64,000 nt of DNA from Roseburia sp. (GTDB lineage: Bacteria; Bacillota; Clostridia; Lachnospirales; Lachnospiraceae). Shown here in pieces: positions 61,008 through 64,000 of the stretch. The stretch's first letter is position 1. The number at the start of each line of letters is the position of its first letter. The position numbers were made by a program, and so were the translations under genes. The stretch is taken from NCBI GenBank assembly GCA_026168605.1, contig JAPFDX010000012.1, positions 186,001 to 250,000 on the forward strand. Reading direction: 5' to 3'. The notes under the pieces are model-generated. The model saw nothing but the letters and a program-made list of their open reading frames with translations, did not search any database and was not told the origin of the DNA.

Positions 61008-61036
61008 ATTGTAGCACACCCCGCTAAAAAATGCAA
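61008..61036 (-). promoter_or_regulatory. sigmaA promoter of the ncRNA
   Basis: Minus strand TTGCAT (61036-61031), 17 bp, TACAAT (61013-61008), just after the nfo stop. Predicted start point near 61001. Confidence 0.8.
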
Positions 61037-61043
61037 ATAAAAT

Positions 61044-61871
61044 TTACTCCGTCCAGGAGCGCACCAGTGCGATCTCCCGCTTGTATCCCTCATCGTCATT
61101 TGGCGTCTCTAAGATAAACGGCTTTCCGGCGAGCAGCGGATGGGTCGCAACGCGCTTCATTCCCTCTAATCCGATATGCCCCTCCCCGATGCGGGCGTGT
61201 CTGTCCTTGTGCGCGCCGCACTCATTCATGCTGTCATTGAAATGTACCGCGCGCAGACGCTCCAGCCCAATGACCGCGTCGAACTCCTCCAGCACCTCAT
61301 CCAGACGATTTACAATGTCATAGCCCCCGTCCCAGATATGGCAGGTGTCGAGACAGATCCCAAGCTTTTCGGAGAGATCCACCCGGTCGATGATGGCGCG
61401 CAGCTCCTCAAAACTTCTTCCGACCTCAGTGCCCTTGCCCGCCATCGTCTCAAGCAGCACCGTCGTCGTCATGTCCGGCGTGAGCACCTCGTTTAACGTC
61501 TCCGCGATCAGCCGGATCCCCTCCTCTGCGCCCTGCCCCACATGGGAGCCCGGATGAAAATTATAGTAGTTCCCCGGCGTGTACTCCATTCTCTTTAGAT
61601 CATCGGCGATCATATCCTTTGAAAATTGCCGGACGTCCTCCTTTGCCGCACACAGATTCATGGTGTACGGCGCGTGCGCCACGAGCGTGCCAAACTGCCG
61701 CTCCTTTGTGATCGCAAGCATTCCCTCCACATCGGACGGAATGATCTCCTTCGCCTTTCCGCCGCGTGGGTTTCTTGTAAAAAACGCAAATGTATTTGCT
61801 CCGAGCTTTACCGCCGCCTTCCCCATCGCGGTATAGCCCTTTGTCGTCGATAAGTGATTTCCTATATACAT
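61044..61871 (-). CDS. nfo: Deoxyribonuclease IV (AP endonuclease)
   Basis: 275 aa TIM-barrel endonuclease of the Nfo family, cutting at abasic sites in base-excision repair. Metal ligands are spread through NFHPGSHVG near residue 108, [12 protein letters not shown] near 145, [14 protein letters not shown] near 175, [20 protein letters not shown] near 213 and FILETPNDD near 258. The start at 61871 has AAAGGAA at seven bases; a start five codons earlier is not supported. It follows fbp after 11 bases. Confidence 0.95.
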   Translation of the reverse strand: MYIGNHLSTTKGYTAMGKAAVKLGANTFAFFTRNPRGGKAKEIIPSDVEGMLAITKERQFGTLVAHAPYTMNLCAAKEDVRQFSKDMIADDLKRMEYTPGNYYNFHPGSHVGQGAEEGIRLIAETLNEVLTPDMTTTVLLETMAGKGTEVGRSFEELRAIIDRVDLSEKLGICLDTCHIWDGGYDIVNRLDEVLEEFDAVIGLERLRAVHFNDSMNECGAHKDRHARIGEGHIGLEGMKRVATHPLLAGKPFILETPNDDEGYKREIALVRSWTE

Positions 61872-61882
61872 TTTGATTCCTT

Positions 61883-63856
61883 TCAATTCTCATTTTTTTC
61901 TGACAGTTGCTCCGCCAGCACACCCGAGCGGTAGGCGGCGAGCAGCGCCTGCAAATCCTGTATGGACTCCCGCAGTTCTCTACCGATGTCGGTGTCCGCC
62001 ACCAGTTTGCGGCGCGTCACGTGCTGCACCAGAACCGTATGCGATGCGACGTCGCTTCCATCCCTCACCGCCTTTTCCACCGACTCAAACGGCTCATGTG
62101 CAGCGAGCAGCAGACCGTAGGAGTTGTAGATCAGCGTATAGCCCGCGATCCCCGTCTTTGGCTGATAGGCTTTGGAAAAACCGCCGTCGATGATCAGCAA
62201 TCTGCCACCACACCGAACCGGAGATTCCCCGCGCTTTGCCTCCACTGGAATGTGACCGTTGATGATATGCGACTCCGCGCCGCCCAGACCAAATTCCGCC
62301 AGAATACGGCTGACGGTCTCCTCATCGTCCAACAGACGGTAGTAAGGATTTTTCGGCTCCTCATGCGTCCTCTTATCCGCCACAAAATAGCGCTCAAACG
62401 TCGTCATTTTCGCTTTTCCAAACACCGGGGAATTCTGGTTTTCCCAGATAAACCAGAGAATATCCTGCCCTCTTTTTTTCTCCCCGGGATCGATCGCATA
62501 GTAACCCTTTCTTGCGTAGCTCTCAAGGACGTCATAGAGTTCTTTTCCGGCATATTTTTTCCCGTAGATCTCCACGCTTGTAAAGCTGCCGTCCTCATTC
62601 ATCGGCACGCAGCCGTGGTAGAGCAGATTGCCATTGTACACCTTGTAGAGACTCCCCTTTGTGAACAGAAAACGCACGTGTCTCTGAAGCTTCTCGCAGT
62701 TCAAAAATGCGAGCGTGATGCGCTCCATCACATCTGCCTCCTCCTGTGAAAGTTCGTACGGATGCTCCCAGTCAATGGTCGGAAAACTGATGTCCTTCAT
62801 CGGGTATTCCACACCCTCGATGCAGACCGTTCCCTTTTTCGGATCGATCTTGTCCAAAAGCAGCCGCCCGTCCATATGAAATTCCGGATGTCTCTTTATC
62901 ATCTGTCCCTCGAGCTTAAACTGCATCACCGCGATCGCCTTGTGCATCTTCTCATCCAGCATCGCGTCATGGACGTCGTACTCGTCCTCTCTATAATCCA
63001 GCTTAAAACAGGTACACGGATCTTTCTCGTAGCGGCTCATCGCAAAACGTGCAAGCGGGACCAGATTGATGCCATAGCTGTCCTCAAGCAAATTCAGATT
63101 GCCGTACCTGGCAGAGATACGGATGACATTGCAGATACAGGCCTGATTCCCCGCAGCCGCACCCATCCAGTAAACATCATGGTTTCCCCACTGGATATCG
63201 ACTGAATGATGGCGCATCAGTGTGTCCATGACAAGATTCGGGTACGGTCCCCGGTCGAATATGTCCCCCAAAACGTGCAGATGGTCCACGACCAGACGAC
63301 GGATCACGTTACAGAGAGAAATGACAAGCTCACCCGCCCTGCCCGTGCCAATGACCGAATTGATGATCTCATTATAGTATGCCTCCTGATCCGAGATATC
63401 CGGTCTCCCGGTCAAAAGTTCCTCGATCACGTAGGCAAAGTCTTTTGGCAGCGCCTTGCGCACCTTGGAGCGGGTATACTTGGAGGATGCACTCTTACAG
63501 ATACGGATGAGACGGTAAAGCGTCACCTTGTACCAGTCCTCCATGTTTTCCTCATTCTTCAATACCAGCTCTAACTTCTGCTCCGGATAGTAGATCAGCG
63601 CCGCGATCGCCTTTTTCTCCGTCGCACTGATGGCATTGCTAAATTCGTCCTCGATCTTGCGCCGGATGGCGCCGGAGCCATTCTTAATGATATGCCGGAA
63701 CTGGTCATACTCCCCGTGAATATCGGTGATAAAATGCTCGGTTCCCTTTGGCAGGCTCAGAATGGCCTGCAAATTGATGATTTCCGTCGCCGCGGAAGCC
63801 ACGGTCGGATACTGCTTCGCCAGACTTTTTAAATATCTGAGTTCTCCGTTTTCCAT
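61883..63856 (-). CDS. fbp: Fructose-1,6-bisphosphatase class III
   Basis: 657 aa, the large Bacillota-type FBPase of the calcineurin-like phosphoesterase fold, a gluconeogenic enzyme. Metal-binding motifs: [11 protein letters not shown] near residue 45, [12 protein letters not shown] near 198, [10 protein letters not shown] near 225, and [15 protein letters not shown] near 540. Length matches the family (640-670). The start at 63856 gives GGAG six bases upstream, whereas the ATG four codons earlier almost touches it. Confidence 0.96.
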   Translation of the reverse strand: MENGELRYLKSLAKQYPTVASAATEIINLQAILSLPKGTEHFITDIHGEYDQFRHIIKNGSGAIRRKIEDEFSNAISATEKKAIAALIYYPEQKLELVLKNEENMEDWYKVTLYRLIRICKSASSKYTRSKVRKALPKDFAYVIEELLTGRPDISDQEAYYNEIINSVIGTGRAGELVISLCNVIRRLVVDHLHVLGDIFDRGPYPNLVMDTLMRHHSVDIQWGNHDVYWMGAAAGNQACICNVIRISARYGNLNLLEDSYGINLVPLARFAMSRYEKDPCTCFKLDYREDEYDVHDAMLDEKMHKAIAVMQFKLEGQMIKRHPEFHMDGRLLLDKIDPKKGTVCIEGVEYPMKDISFPTIDWEHPYELSQEEADVMERITLAFLNCEKLQRHVRFLFTKGSLYKVYNGNLLYHGCVPMNEDGSFTSVEIYGKKYAGKELYDVLESYARKGYYAIDPGEKKRGQDILWFIWENQNSPVFGKAKMTTFERYFVADKRTHEEPKNPYYRLLDDEETVSRILAEFGLGGAESHIINGHIPVEAKRGESPVRCGGRLLIIDGGFSKAYQPKTGIAGYTLIYNSYGLLLAAHEPFESVEKAVRDGSDVASHTVLVQHVTRRKLVADTDIGRELRESIQDLQALLAAYRSGVLAEQLSEKNEN

Positions 63857-63868
63857 CACATTCTCCAC

Positions 63869-64000
63869 TTAATGTCCTGCTCTGATCACATCCTGCATAT
63901 CATAAAAGCCCGCCGGCTTTCCGGCAAGAAACTTGGCTGCCTCCACCGCACCCTTACCGAACACGCTTCTGGAATACGCGGTGTGTGAAAAGGTGATCAC
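63869..64000 (-). CDS. dapB: 4-hydroxy-tetrahydrodipicolinate reductase, C-terminal end (5' part outside window)
   Basis: The last 43 codons of a gene entering from the window edge. The residues [20 protein letters not shown] followed by [16 protein letters not shown] match the C-terminus of DapB of the lysine/diaminopimelate pathway. It ends 12 bases before the fbp start, so fbp and nfo probably share its transcript. Confidence 0.85.
   Translation of the reverse strand: MITFSHTAYSRSVFGKGAVEAAKFLAGKPAGFYDMQDVIRAGH

Noticed and set aside
1..64000. CRISPR arrays, rRNA or tRNA genes
   Set aside because: Intergenic gaps were read on both strands; none contains regularly spaced repeats or cloverleaf-type tRNA sequences, and no rRNA-like segment occurs.

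Overview
The window reads as chromosomal DNA of a GC-moderate to GC-rich gut-type Bacillota, most likely a Lachnospiraceae member. The signs are strong GGAGG ribosome-binding sites, IreB next to RuvX and DUF1292, class III fructose-bisphosphatase, a PTS trehalose system, BmpA-type nucleoside uptake and the CASDH/CANSDC spermidine route. Almost all genes lie on the minus strand, so gene order is described in that direction (high to low coordinate). No rRNA, tRNA, CRISPR array, transposase or prophage was seen.

Region 1-5.3 kb: the 3'-truncated end of an isochorismatase-fold hydrolase downstream of nrdR, a GH36 alpha-galactosidase with a divergent AraC-type regulator and a clear direct-repeat operator, and an isolated putative GT-D glycosyltransferase on the plus strand. 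Region 5.3-12.3 kb: glnS, a DUF2225 protein and a MocR regulator, followed by an AT-rich SF1 helicase with a C-terminal nuclease-like domain that looks horizontally acquired.

Region 12.4-20.3 kb: one tightly packed run, trpS, MFS permease, adenylation enzyme, fold-III PLP decarboxylase, acyl carrier protein, MBOAT acyltransferase and SGNH protein. The last five genes resemble a dlt operon for decorating a surface polymer but include a decarboxylase that dlt lacks. This is my best candidate for an undescribed system. Region 20.4-25.8 kb: a trehalose module (treP, treC, HAD phosphatase, divergent treR) with three near-identical operators.

Region 25.8-32.1 kb: a nucleoside BMP/ABC transporter with intercistronic hairpins, and an AI-2E/YtvI-like membrane protein. 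Region 32.2-44.3 kb: housekeeping and RNA-modification genes (lactonase, U32/TrhP-like, TrmR, short MltG, RNase J, DUF1292, RuvX, IreB, MtaB, ThiI, cysteine desulfurase, RsmE, PrmA) in an order close to the Bacillus yrzL-yrrK-yrzB-yrrL-yrrM-yrrN block, plus a His-less HPr/Crh-like protein.

Region 44.4-53.1 kb: a Cache chemoreceptor, an amino-acid ABC transporter whose binding domain appears circularly permuted and fused to the permease, an unknown nuclease-like protein, an aldo/keto reductase, lysA, and a lytic transglycosylase without a signal peptide. Region 53.1-61.0 kb: a complete arginine-to-spermidine operon (speA, speE, CASDH, nspC, aguA, aguB) with marR downstream and a probable structured ncRNA of about 300 nt upstream. 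Region 61.0-64.0 kb: nfo, fbp and the 3' end of dapB.
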